Source of the DNA: JBBTYG01 sp964483045
GTDB lineage: Bacteria; Patescibacteriota; Minisyncoccia; UBA6257; 2-01-FULL-56-20
Length of the DNA stretch: 12,730 nt
Assembly (NCBI GenBank): GCA_964483045.1
Contig: CAYZZK010000015.1
Location: 1-12,730, forward strand
Direction: 5' to 3'
The notes beneath the pieces are model-generated. The model searched no databases. It saw nothing but the letters and a program-made list of their open reading frames with translations, and was not told the DNA's origin. This document shows positions 6,275-12,730 of the stretch, piece by piece. Positions within the stretch are counted from its first letter, which is position 1, and every line of letters starts with the position of its first letter. Position numbers and translations under genes: made by a program.

Positions 6275-9200
6275 ATGGTAAAGTGGCTCACGCTCGTCGG
6301 AGCCGGTCTGTTCTCGTCCGCAGTTCTTTTGTTGTGCGTCGCCTCCGTGGCAGATGCCTCCACCCAAACGTTCAACTACACCGGCGGTACTACGATCAAC
6401 TGGACAGTTCCCGCAGGAGTAACTTCAATTACGATCAATGCCTTGGGTGCCCAAGGAGGCACGGGCGCTGGTGATGCCGGCGGCAAGGGAGGATCGGCAA
6501 CGGGCACGCTCTCCGTTTCACAGGGAACCACGTACTACATTGTTGTCGGTGGGCAATCAACGAGCACCGCTGGAGGTCTTCCCGGAGGCGGCAATGCGGG
6601 AGATGCCGCTGGAGGAGATGATTGCAATTCCGGCCAGACGTGCGGAGGAGGCGGATACACGGGATTTTTCTCCTCCGCTACCCTTACGCAGGCAAACGCG
6701 ATTCTCATTGCCGGCGGTGGCGGAGGAAGTTCCGGGTGTACTGCAAACTCGAACGGACACGGAGGAGCCCTTACGGGAGGAACGGGGCAGAATTGCGGAG
6801 GCGGAAACGGAGGCACGGGCGGCTCGCAAAGTTCCGGCGGTACGGCAGGCACTGGCAATGAAGCTTCGGGAACCGGTGGCTCTGCCTTGCAAGGCGGTAA
6901 CGGCGGAACGGGCGGAGGCAGTTTGCCGTATCTTCGTTCCGGAGCCGGCGGAGGTGGCGGTTACTATGGCGGCGGCGGCGCCGGAAGCTCAAACAACTCG
7001 GGAGGCGGAACCGGCGGAGGAGGTTCGGCGTTTATGTCTTCTCTGCTTGCCGCGACAAGCACGGCAAGCGGAGTCAATGCGACAAGCGGGGTGCTGACGA
7101 TTACAGACAACGCGGTGCAAATACCAACCATTGCTTCGACGACGCAATACAAATCCGACGGCACGACCCCAATCAATGAAGGCTCGAGCACGACAGAATC
7201 CATAGTTTTCTTCAAAGCATTTCTCAATTCATCTTCTTCAAACGCCCTCCAGCTTCAAATTCAAATATCTACAACTTCCTCTTTTACAAATGTCTTTACG
7301 GCAACGAGCACATCCGTGAGTCCCGCAACCTATGCTACGACAACCAGCCCAACTCTTGCCGACGCCTCCTATTATTGGCGTGGCAGAGCGCTCGATACCG
7401 TCACGAACGCAACCTCCTCATGGCAGCAATTCGGGACGGATAACGTATTAGATTTTGTGGTGAACACGGCAACGACCACCTTGGCCGAAATCTCTGACGG
7501 CTCCGTCAAGGCGCTCTATCATCTTGAGGATGCAATCGATTCATCCGGGAATGGCTATGACCTCACCAACAATGGCTCGACCGGATTCAATACCGGCAAG
7601 CTGCACAATGCCGCCGACTTCGGATCAAACAATTCGACCAAGTATTTGCAGATCGGAGACAACCTTAGTATCACGAGCGGAGCGATGTCCATGTCCGCGT
7701 GGGTGAAATTCAACACCATTGCGTCCGGTGATCAGGAAGTCGTATCGGTCGTTGATGGCGGAACACAAGTGGCTTACGGCATTGAATACACCGGCAGCAT
7801 AAACACACTCTATTGCGAGAGAAACCGCTGGAACTCTGTAAATCAAGTCGCTTCGTGGACAAATGGAGGAAGCGGACTCTCGACCGACACTTGGTATCAC
7901 ATTGTTTGCACGTATGACGGATCCGATCTGCGCCTCTACGTCAACAACGATCTCAAAGCAGGACCGACCGCTGCAAGCGGAGTTGGAAGCTCGGGAGCCT
8001 ACACCGGAACGGGCGTTGGTGCGCATGGCGGTTATCCGAGCGGCGGAGGGTACGGGAAGATATCCGCGCTTATTGATGAGGTGGTGATTACGAATAGCGC
8101 GCTTTCCACTGACAAAATTTCCGATCTTTATAATAACGGAAATGGCAGGGAGGTGTGTGTGACGGCGGGGTGCGGAGGGACGCCAGCAAGTTACTATGCG
8201 CAGATTCAAAATGCGATCACTCTGAATTTACGGCAGGACCCAAGCACATCTTCAACAATACTTAAAACTCTTCCCGCAGATTGGACGGTGTATGTATCGA
8301 GCACTGTAAGCGCAACAGGGACAACGGTCATATCGAATGGATATAAGTGGTTTGATGTGATTGATAAAACCGACGGCGTTGAGGGCTGGATGGCGGCGAG
8401 TTCATCGGGCGAAACGTATTTATCGTATGTTACGAGCACCTCGCAGGCCGATTTTGAGGGAATGGCGAGCACAACTTTTAGCGCAAGTTCGACGCGAGCA
8501 GAGAAGATTGTTGATGCAGTTAATTGGTACTGGGATCATATTAGTTCAACAGATTCTCTTTATAACACGGGTTTTTCGTATCTTTTTAGCGCCACCTCAA
8601 GCGCTTCAAGTACGTGGATTTTTCCGAAAGAGTTATTCTACGCAATGGCATCTAGGGAAGATGGTGGTGGATTTGCTTTTAACAACCAACAAATCTCTTT
8701 CGATTATGGTCACGGTATTATGCAGTTAACTCCATATCAAGTTTGGAGTCACGAGCCTTCAAATTGGGCCAGTAACACGGAAGATGTACCGATGTACGGA
8801 AGTCATATCGTCATCCCTCCTTGTGCAATGATTGCAACGGACACATACACGAATTGTTATACCTATGCTGGTACGCACAACAGTACCGGTACAAAAACAT
8901 ATAAGGATTATGGTTACAGCAATGCAAGTACGACGTATAAATTTTACGCAAACAAATCCCAGTCTATTTATGCGAATATCAAGGATGGGTTAAATATTCT
9001 CAAAAATAAATACACCCACAAAGCTTCTTCGACCGTTACGGCGAGCAGCACGGTATTTCAGCCTTACGAAAGAGAATGGCTCCGTGCGACGTGGGGTTAT
9101 AACGGCCTTGATCTTGATAGCACTTATTTATCTGATGTGGCTGCGAAAATGGATACATTCTCAGATTATTATTCATCAACGGGGACAAGGATGGTAGCTA

Positions 9201-9952
9201 CAAGCACTTTTACGGTTGATTTGGCTAACAAGTTAAGGATAGCGAACGACTATAAAGAAGAGGCGGTGGTATTCAGTCCGGTTGAAGTCTCAATCACCGA
9301 TTCCGCTGATCGAACTACTGGCATGGTAAATGGCGTAATTAAAGAAGAAATTCCCGATTCTGCATATAATTCCGAGCGAAAAGCGGTTGCGGTCTTCTTC
9401 TCGAATGATACATATACCTACACTATTAAAGGTATCGGTAACGGAACGTATGGCCTGCTTATCGATCATCCGGAAAATGGATCCAAGGTTGATATTTATG
9501 CGCCCGCGATTCCTGTTAAAATCGGCGAAGTACATACGTATACCGTTGACTGGGATGCTGTTGCTAAAGGCAATAAGGGCGTTACAGTAGAAATCGATAG
9601 TAACGGAGATGATATAATAGATAAAGAAGTTGTAACAGATAAATTCCTAGCTGACCTTACATTATTTACTGCTCCTGTACCCACAGAAAACGAAAATATC
9701 GCTCCGCTAGCGGAAAATACTCAAGCATTATGTTCTGATGGATTAGACAACGATTATGATGGAGCGATTGATCTTACCGACTTTGACTGCAAGGCATTCG
9801 TGCTCCCTCCGCCGCCCATCTACGTACCGCCTATTCAACAAGCAACAACGACTCAGGTTGTCGCTGATTTTACAACGTCAACCAAGGCAATTACTTCGCC
9901 TATAATGAGTAACTCGTTGTCGACAATAAATTCAAATTCCTCTCTACAATGA
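6275..9952 (+). CDS. Large secreted multidomain protein: Gly-rich, LamG, SH3b, lysozyme/SLT-like, metal-binding motif
   Basis: A 1225-residue exported protein. Residues 1-29 form a signal peptide with a likely cleavage after VADAS. About 30-280 is a Gly-rich beta region. About 290-397 resembles an Fn3-like module (ADASYYWRGRALD). About 410-620 is a LamG/concanavalin-like domain (VKALYHLED, MSMSAWVKF, WYHIVCTYDGSDLRLYVN, IDEVVI). About 642-708 is an SH3b domain (LNLRQDPSTSSTILKTL to GVEGWMAAS). About 740-965 looks like a lysozyme/lytic-transglycosylase domain, with ASREDGGG (E795 as candidate catalytic Glu), GHGIMQLTP (812-820), NIKDGLNILKNKY (901-913) and LRATWGYNG (936-944). About 1000-1130 is a beta-rich domain ending in DSNGDDIID. 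A Ca-type motif CSDGLDNDYDGAIDL lies at 1153-1167, followed by a Pro/Thr/Ser-rich tail without a membrane anchor. Peptidoglycan cleavage or remodelling at the surface is a reasonable role. It overlaps the next gene by 4 bases. Confidence 0.8.
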   Translation: MVKWLTLVGAGLFSSAVLLLCVASVADASTQTFNYTGGTTINWTVPAGVTSITINALGAQGGTGAGDAGGKGGSATGTLSVSQGTTYYIVVGGQSTSTAGGLPGGGNAGDAAGGDDCNSGQTCGGGGYTGFFSSATLTQANAILIAGGGGGSSGCTANSNGHGGALTGGTGQNCGGGNGGTGGSQSSGGTAGTGNEASGTGGSALQGGNGGTGGGSLPYLRSGAGGGGGYYGGGGAGSSNNSGGGTGGGGSAFMSSLLAATSTASGVNATSGVLTITDNAVQIPTIASTTQYKSDGTTPINEGSSTTESIVFFKAFLNSSSSNALQLQIQISTTSSFTNVFTATSTSVSPATYATTTSPTLADASYYWRGRALDTVTNATSSWQQFGTDNVLDFVVNTATTTLAEISDGSVKALYHLEDAIDSSGNGYDLTNNGSTGFNTGKLHNAADFGSNNSTKYLQIGDNLSITSGAMSMSAWVKFNTIASGDQEVVSVVDGGTQVAYGIEYTGSINTLYCERNRWNSVNQVASWTNGGSGLSTDTWYHIVCTYDGSDLRLYVNNDLKAGPTAASGVGSSGAYTGTGVGAHGGYPSGGGYGKISALIDEVVITNSALSTDKISDLYNNGNGREVCVTAGCGGTPASYYAQIQNAITLNLRQDPSTSSTILKTLPADWTVYVSSTVSATGTTVISNGYKWFDVIDKTDGVEGWMAASSSGETYLSYVTSTSQADFEGMASTTFSASSTRAEKIVDAVNWYWDHISSTDSLYNTGFSYLFSATSSASSTWIFPKELFYAMASREDGGGFAFNNQQISFDYGHGIMQLTPYQVWSHEPSNWASNTEDVPMYGSHIVIPPCAMIATDTYTNCYTYAGTHNSTGTKTYKDYGYSNASTTYKFYANKSQSIYANIKDGLNILKNKYTHKASSTVTASSTVFQPYEREWLRATWGYNGLDLDSTYLSDVAAKMDTFSDYYSSTGTRMVATSTFTVDLANKLRIANDYKEEAVVFSPVEVSITDSADRTTGMVNGVIKEEIPDSAYNSERKAVAVFFSNDTYTYTIKGIGNGTYGLLIDHPENGSKVDIYAPAIPVKIGEVHTYTVDWDAVAKGNKGVTVEIDSNGDDIIDKEVVTDKFLADLTLFTAPVPTENENIAPLAENTQALCSDGLDNDYDGAIDLTDFDCKAFVLPPPPIYVPPIQQATTTQVVADFTTSTKAITSPIMSNSLSTINSNSSLQ
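6452..7024 (+). repeat. Gly-rich low-complexity tract
   Basis: Residues about 60-250 of the secreted protein are dominated by GG, GGG and GGT/GGN clusters encoded by irregular GGA/GGC runs, giving strongly GC-rich DNA (43 of 60 bases at 6901-6960 by hand count). The repeat is degenerate rather than a fixed unit. It generates long false reading frames, including a Pro-rich one on the opposite strand. Confidence 0.7.
9713..9799 (+). repeat. Metal-binding motif cassette, copy 1
   Basis: These 29 codons (residues 1147-1175 of the secreted protein) contain CSDGLDNDYDGAIDL flanked by TQ and DCKAF. Regularly spaced Asp/Asn residues between two Cys look like a calcium-binding loop. Copy 2 is in the next gene; 22 of 29 residues are identical while many third codon positions differ. 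Confidence 0.7.
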
Positions 9953-10773
9953 ATAAAAAATTTTTATCACTACTTATTGTCATCATAGTGGTGGGTGGTG
10001 CAGTAATTTACTTCATTATTGGTCGTGTGTTGCAACCAGCTTCAATCAGTCCCACTTCTGTATCTCAATCGAATCAAATTTCTTCTTCTCCGCCAATTAT
10101 AGCTCCGGTTGATATTTTAAGTGGAGAAAGGATTAATCAGGGATCCATTCTGGTCAATTCCTCCACGCAAACAAAAGTTACGTTTAAAGAATTGACCGAT
10201 GAATTACATAGGGGAAGAAGTCCATTCTATGAAGTTTTTGTAAATGAAAATAAAATCGGTGATGCGGGTGGTTACTTGATGATGCCTAGTTTTTCTCCGG
10301 ACGGTAAATTTCTAGCATTTAGATCGATGTGGATTGTGGGATGTGCAGCTAACTGCTTTGATTCCTCAATTTACATTGTTAATTTAACTGATCACAAGAT
10401 GACCCATATCTCGCCGCCCAGAAAAGCAGCAGATTATTCTGGTTTCACGAAAATACCCAGCGGTGAAGTTGACAATGCAATTATTGAACCATATGGATGG
10501 AACACAAATGCCTTAAACGTCATTTTCTATTATGCTGGATATTCCTACCCCTCGGAAGATACTCAATCATTGTGTAGTGACGGCGTAGACAATGATAACG
10601 ACGGAGCAATTGATCTTGCCGATCAGGATTGTAAGACTTTTGCGTCGCCAGCAACTTCTAGTCAAGTGTCCACATACCCAGCGAACAAATATTATCGTGT
10701 CTCCCCCAAAGAACTCTGGCATTATGATCTAACGACGAAACAATATACATTTCTCGAAATGTTGTCGGAATAG
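9949..10773 (+). CDS. Membrane-anchored extracellular protein with PD40-like segment and inserted metal-binding motif
   Basis: A 274-residue protein. Residues 5-25 form one hydrophobic anchor after MNKK, so the rest is probably outside the cell, followed by a Ser/Pro/Gln-rich stalk (30-55). MPSFSPDGKFLAFRS (112-126) is a TolB/WD40-like beta-propeller strand (PD40), and SSIYIVNLTDHKMTHIS (139-155) and KELWHYDLTTKQYTFLE (254-270) look like further blades, too few for a complete propeller. Between the last two lies EDTQSLCSDGVDNDNDGAID (203-222) plus a short linker, nearly the same motif as in the preceding protein. The start codon overlaps the previous stop (ATGA), implying translational coupling and a shared function. 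The DNA is AT-rich (19 G+C in 60 bases at 9961-10020). The function is unknown. Confidence 0.7.
   Translation: MNKKFLSLLIVIIVVGGAVIYFIIGRVLQPASISPTSVSQSNQISSSPPIIAPVDILSGERINQGSILVNSSTQTKVTFKELTDELHRGRSPFYEVFVNENKIGDAGGYLMMPSFSPDGKFLAFRSMWIVGCAANCFDSSIYIVNLTDHKMTHISPPRKAADYSGFTKIPSGEVDNAIIEPYGWNTNALNVIFYYAGYSYPSEDTQSLCSDGVDNDNDGAIDLADQDCKTFASPATSSQVSTYPANKYYRVSPKELWHYDLTTKQYTFLEMLSE
10555..10641 (+). repeat. Metal-binding motif cassette, copy 2
   Basis: These 29 codons (residues 203-231 of the membrane-anchored protein) align without gaps with copy 1 at 9713-9799. Seven residues differ, and all Cys and all motif Asp are kept. Synonymous divergence shows that the duplication is not recent. 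Confidence 0.7.
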
Positions 10774-10812
10774 AAAATATTATCACGAGGTGGTGCGTGA
10801 ATCGATTTTCTC

Positions 10813-10840
10813 CTGACTTTTAGATTAAGAAATATAAAAT
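10813..10840 (+). promoter_or_regulatory. Candidate promoter of the GT-C-like gene
   Basis: The 98-base gap 10774-10871 is the largest intergenic space on the plus strand after 295. CTGACT (10813-10818), a 16-base spacer and TAAAAT (10835-10840, 5 of 6) would give a leader of about 25 bases. No Shine-Dalgarno precedes ATG 10872. TATTTT at 10853-10858 is an alternative -10 but has no partner box. Unlike other genes here, no hexamer lies 6-7 bases before the ATG. Confidence 0.35.
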
Positions 10841-10841
10841 A

Positions 10842-10853
10842 ATTTGCGCAAAT
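10842..10853. promoter_or_regulatory. Perfect 12-base palindrome downstream of the candidate promoter
   Basis: ATTTGCGCAAAT reads identically on both strands. It sits at the expected transcription start of the candidate promoter, 19-30 bases before the ATG. That is a position where a dimeric repressor could act, but no regulator gene is visible in the window. Confidence 0.3.
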
Positions 10854-10871
10854 ATTTTAAACTCCCTCACT

Positions 10872-12356
10872 ATGCAAAAAGCCGTAATATGCATAACTGT
10901 TGTTTTCCTTGCCGCGATAACTTTGATATTCGGCTGGTTTGGCTATCCGGTGGCGGCGCAGAACGACGGAGCGTGGTTTATCGTTCCGGCAATTCGGCTG
11001 GCCGAGGTGCACCAGCTTGATAATCCGATTGATTGGGTTGCGACTGGCGTAACGTTTGATCCTTCGGGAGGATCGCGCTTTGTGGCATACCCGCCGCTTT
11101 TTGAGATAGTTCTCCACTATTTTATTTCGCCCGGAAGCGCCGTGCCGCCTCCGCTCCAGGCCTTTATCGCAATCGCGTTTATGAATGCTGTTGCTATCGC
11201 GCTCTCGGCATGGGCGCTTTATATGATTGCGACGATGAAGGGGAAACCGCTCACATGGCCAGCGGTAATTATTATTTGCGCCGCGCTCTTATTAGTGCTT
11301 CGGGCTTCCTGGAGTTTTAACGGCCGGCCGGAGGTGCTTTTGCGCCTGCTTTTTACGCTTGGCGTTGTTTTGTTTCTTCGCATGCGGCAGCCCTTGCATC
11401 GCGCGGCGGCGCTGGGCGTTGTGCTCGGGCTCATGGCCGCAACGCACGTGCTCGGACCGGTTTTCTTTTTCGCGTTAATGGTGTTTTTCTTCTGCTGGGG
11501 GAATGATCTTAAAACGAGTTTGAAATATATCGGACTTTCGCTCGCCGCCGGACTCGCGACCTTCGGGCTCGTTATGCAGCTAAGTCCTTACAGCATTGCC
11601 GAAACCATCCAGGGAATTTGGGGAATAGGCATTTTTGCGCTTGTGCGAGACGTACCCAAGAAGCCGATATTCGCGCTCTTTTTTAAGAATCCAATTCTTA
11701 TACTTGGCGGGATAACGGTTGCTGGGCTCCTCTTTTTTCCACTCCGCCGGTTTTTGCATTCGAAAAAAATAAATGTAACCGGTTCGGCGGTATTGCAAGG
11801 GCTCTCCGTGCTGCTCGTAGGCGCATATACTGTTTTTTGCATTATAGATATCCGGAAATATTATCTCATGCCATTTATTCTCCTCGTCCCTGCGGGGTTG
11901 TTGTATTATATCGTCCATGTTTCCGCGCGGAATTATATTAAGTATTCCAGCGCTTTGATCTTCGCATTTCTCGTCGCTTCCATGCTCAAACCATTAATTC
12001 TCTTTCCACCTTTTCTCGCAGACGGTATGAATTTGTATGAAGCCCGGGCTCAATTTGCGAATATAGTCAAAGAAGATTCTCCCGCGCGCATAGAACTTTT
12101 AGGATCGCATATGTGGGTTTTATCGGAATCGTACGATAAAATGATTGCCGGCGAAGCGCTCGCAAAATATCAGATTCCGAAGTACATGTTATTGCGCGAA
12201 GAGGGAGAGGCTCCTGAAGCTCCGCAGGAGCTCGGCCCGTGCATGCTCACGCACAATTTTTATACGTTTAAAAAGCCGACGCTTTTTGGAATTCGACTGG
12301 CTAACACAACGCCCGGATATAATTTTGCGGTGTACGATTGCCATGCTGGCAAGTGA
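10872..12356 (+). CDS. GT-C-like integral membrane glycosyltransferase (GT39/ArnT-like topology)
   Basis: A 494-residue polytopic membrane protein. TM1 (5-24) is followed by an extracytoplasmic loop with AAQNDGAWFIVPAIRLAE (28-45; D32) and FVAYPPLFEIVL (70-81). An acidic residue in the first loop followed by a PPL motif before the next membrane helix is the usual arrangement of lipid-linked-sugar GT-C enzymes such as the GT39/GT83 group. About 9-11 further hydrophobic segments extend to about 375, for example 100-125, 131-147, 181-210, 217-235, 266-287, 307-325, 331-350 and 357-373. The C-terminal 115 residues are soluble and probably extracytoplasmic. I cannot name the donor or acceptor, and a non-catalytic membrane protein is possible. 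The gene stands alone between the secreted-protein pair and the GT2 gene. Confidence 0.55.
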   Translation: MQKAVICITVVFLAAITLIFGWFGYPVAAQNDGAWFIVPAIRLAEVHQLDNPIDWVATGVTFDPSGGSRFVAYPPLFEIVLHYFISPGSAVPPPLQAFIAIAFMNAVAIALSAWALYMIATMKGKPLTWPAVIIICAALLLVLRASWSFNGRPEVLLRLLFTLGVVLFLRMRQPLHRAAALGVVLGLMAATHVLGPVFFFALMVFFFCWGNDLKTSLKYIGLSLAAGLATFGLVMQLSPYSIAETIQGIWGIGIFALVRDVPKKPIFALFFKNPILILGGITVAGLLFFPLRRFLHSKKINVTGSAVLQGLSVLLVGAYTVFCIIDIRKYYLMPFILLVPAGLLYYIVHVSARNYIKYSSALIFAFLVASMLKPLILFPPFLADGMNLYEARAQFANIVKEDSPARIELLGSHMWVLSESYDKMIAGEALAKYQIPKYMLLREEGEAPEAPQELGPCMLTHNFYTFKKPTLFGIRLANTTPGYNFAVYDCHAGK

Positions 12357-12367
12357 ACACAAGTCCG

Positions 12368-12376
12368 TGATACGAT
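12368..12376 (+). promoter_or_regulatory. Extended -10 box of the GT2 gene
   Basis: TGA TACGAT (12368-12376) is an extended -10 that ends 7 bases before ATG 12384, in the 27-base gap after the GT-C-like gene. No convincing -35 is present. The spacing repeats that seen at 295, 816 and 2197. Confidence 0.45.
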
Positions 12377-12383
12377 AAATCCC

Positions 12384-12730
12384 ATGTGGAAAGGGAAAAT
12401 GGTGTCGGTGGTGGTCACGAGCTACCGGGAAAAGGGCTCGATTCGAGCCGCGATTGAAGGATTTTTTGCGGTGTCTTTTGTGGATGAGGTGGTTGTCGTG
12501 GACAATAATGCCGAGCCGGGGAGCGTGGAGGAAGTTCAAAAAACAAAAGCCCGACTTGTGTTTGAAAAACAACAGGGACACGGATGCGCCCTTCAGTGCG
12601 GATTCCGCGAAGCGAAAGGAGACTACGTTGTAATTGTTGAAGGCGACGGCACGTTTGCCGGGGAAGACGTCCAAAAACTTTTGGCATACACGGATAGCCA
12701 GCCCGTCGTTTTTGGCACGCGGACGAATAC
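12384..12730 (+). CDS. Glycosyltransferase family 2 (GT-A), 5' part, cut by window end
   Basis: The first 115 residues of a GT-A glycosyltransferase are present and the frame is open to the last base. VSVVVTSYREKGSI (7-20) is the first nucleotide-binding strand and loop, VDEVVVVDNNAEPGS (33-47) is the usual second strand with a DN motif, and GHGCALQCGFREAKGDYVVIV (65-85) precedes the metal site. That site reads EGDGTF (86-91), so Glu replaces the first Asp of the usual DxD. This variant is, from memory, common in a subgroup of GT2 enzymes. A following VVFGTRTN (108-115) fits dolichyl-phosphate-mannose-synthase-like enzymes, which attach a sugar to a lipid carrier. The enzyme would act at the inner face of the membrane and could supply the GT-C-like protein just upstream; that link is inference. 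Confidence 0.8.
   Translation, partial: MWKGKMVSVVVTSYREKGSIRAAIEGFFAVSFVDEVVVVDNNAEPGSVEEVQKTKARLVFEKQQGHGCALQCGFREAKGDYVVIVEGDGTFAGEDVQKLLAYTDSQPVVFGTRTN

Noticed and set aside
6535..6858. Pro-rich minus-strand frame
   Set aside because: CCN proline codons are the reverse complement of the GGN glycine codons of the secreted protein, so this is a shadow of the low-complexity tract.
6438..7097. 219-residue Arg/Glu/Ala-rich plus-strand frame
   Set aside because: It is a frame-shifted reading of the same GGA/GGC repeats and lies inside the better-supported secreted-protein gene.
7625..8209. 194-residue minus-strand frame
   Set aside because: It overlaps the LamG domain coding region, has no start context and no family resemblance.
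10783..10800. Small hairpin TCACG-N8-CGTGA after the membrane-anchored protein gene
   Set aside because: The stem is only five pairs and no proper T-run follows, so it is not a credible intrinsic terminator.
12189..12674. 161-residue minus-strand frame crossing the GT-C/GT2 junction
   Set aside because: It runs antisense through two supported genes and shows no domain; it is a by-product of codon composition.

Overview
The window looks like a piece of a Candidate Phyla Radiation genome (Patescibacteria, probably Parcubacteria-like). This is inference from style rather than from a marker gene. The signs are a large secreted protein full of Ser/Thr tracts (ATSTS, SSTVTASST), a Gly-rich head and a LamG domain; the CSDGxDNDxDGAID metal-binding motif; tightly packed genes; almost no Shine-Dalgarno sites; and -10-like boxes placed directly before start codons. 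There is no rRNA, tRNA, CRISPR array or insertion sequence.

Layout. At the left edge a 40-residue, very basic protein is encoded on the minus strand (5-127) with a good Shine-Dalgarno. Everything else reads rightwards: a GmhB-type HAD phosphatase (295-792); a polytopic O-antigen ligase/polymerase family protein (816-2159); a 66-residue YIDPG-motif protein (2197-2397); a sulfatase-fold enzyme without the sulfatase cysteine (2404-3822); a two-part protein with a kinase-like front half and a methyltransferase-like back half whose SAM motif is eroded (3881-5236); a CgeB-like GT-B glycosyltransferase (5240-6253); a 1225-residue secreted protein with Gly-rich, LamG, SH3b, lysozyme/SLT-like and metal-binding regions (6275-9952); a membrane-anchored PD40-type protein overlapping it by 4 bases (9949-10773); a GT-C-like membrane protein (10872-12356); and the start of a GT2 glycosyltransferase cut by the window edge (12384 onward).

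How it fits together. The genes describe construction of the cell surface. Heptose-phosphate processing, three glycosyltransferase-type proteins and a ligase/polymerase would make and transfer a glycan. The YIDPG/sulfatase-like/kinase-methyltransferase-like trio would decorate it, and the large secreted protein would act in the wall. The Ser/Thr-rich secreted protein could be a glycan acceptor, but that is speculation.

Transcription. Six genes (295, 816, 2197, 3881, 6275, 12384) have a -10-like hexamer ending 6-7 bases before the ATG, often with an extended TGn or a -35-like box 16-17 bases upstream. The three genes that abut or overlap their predecessor (2404, 5240, 9949) have none. This suggests leaderless mRNAs in short transcription units: 295; 816; 2197+2404; 3881+5240; 6275+9949; 10872; 12384.
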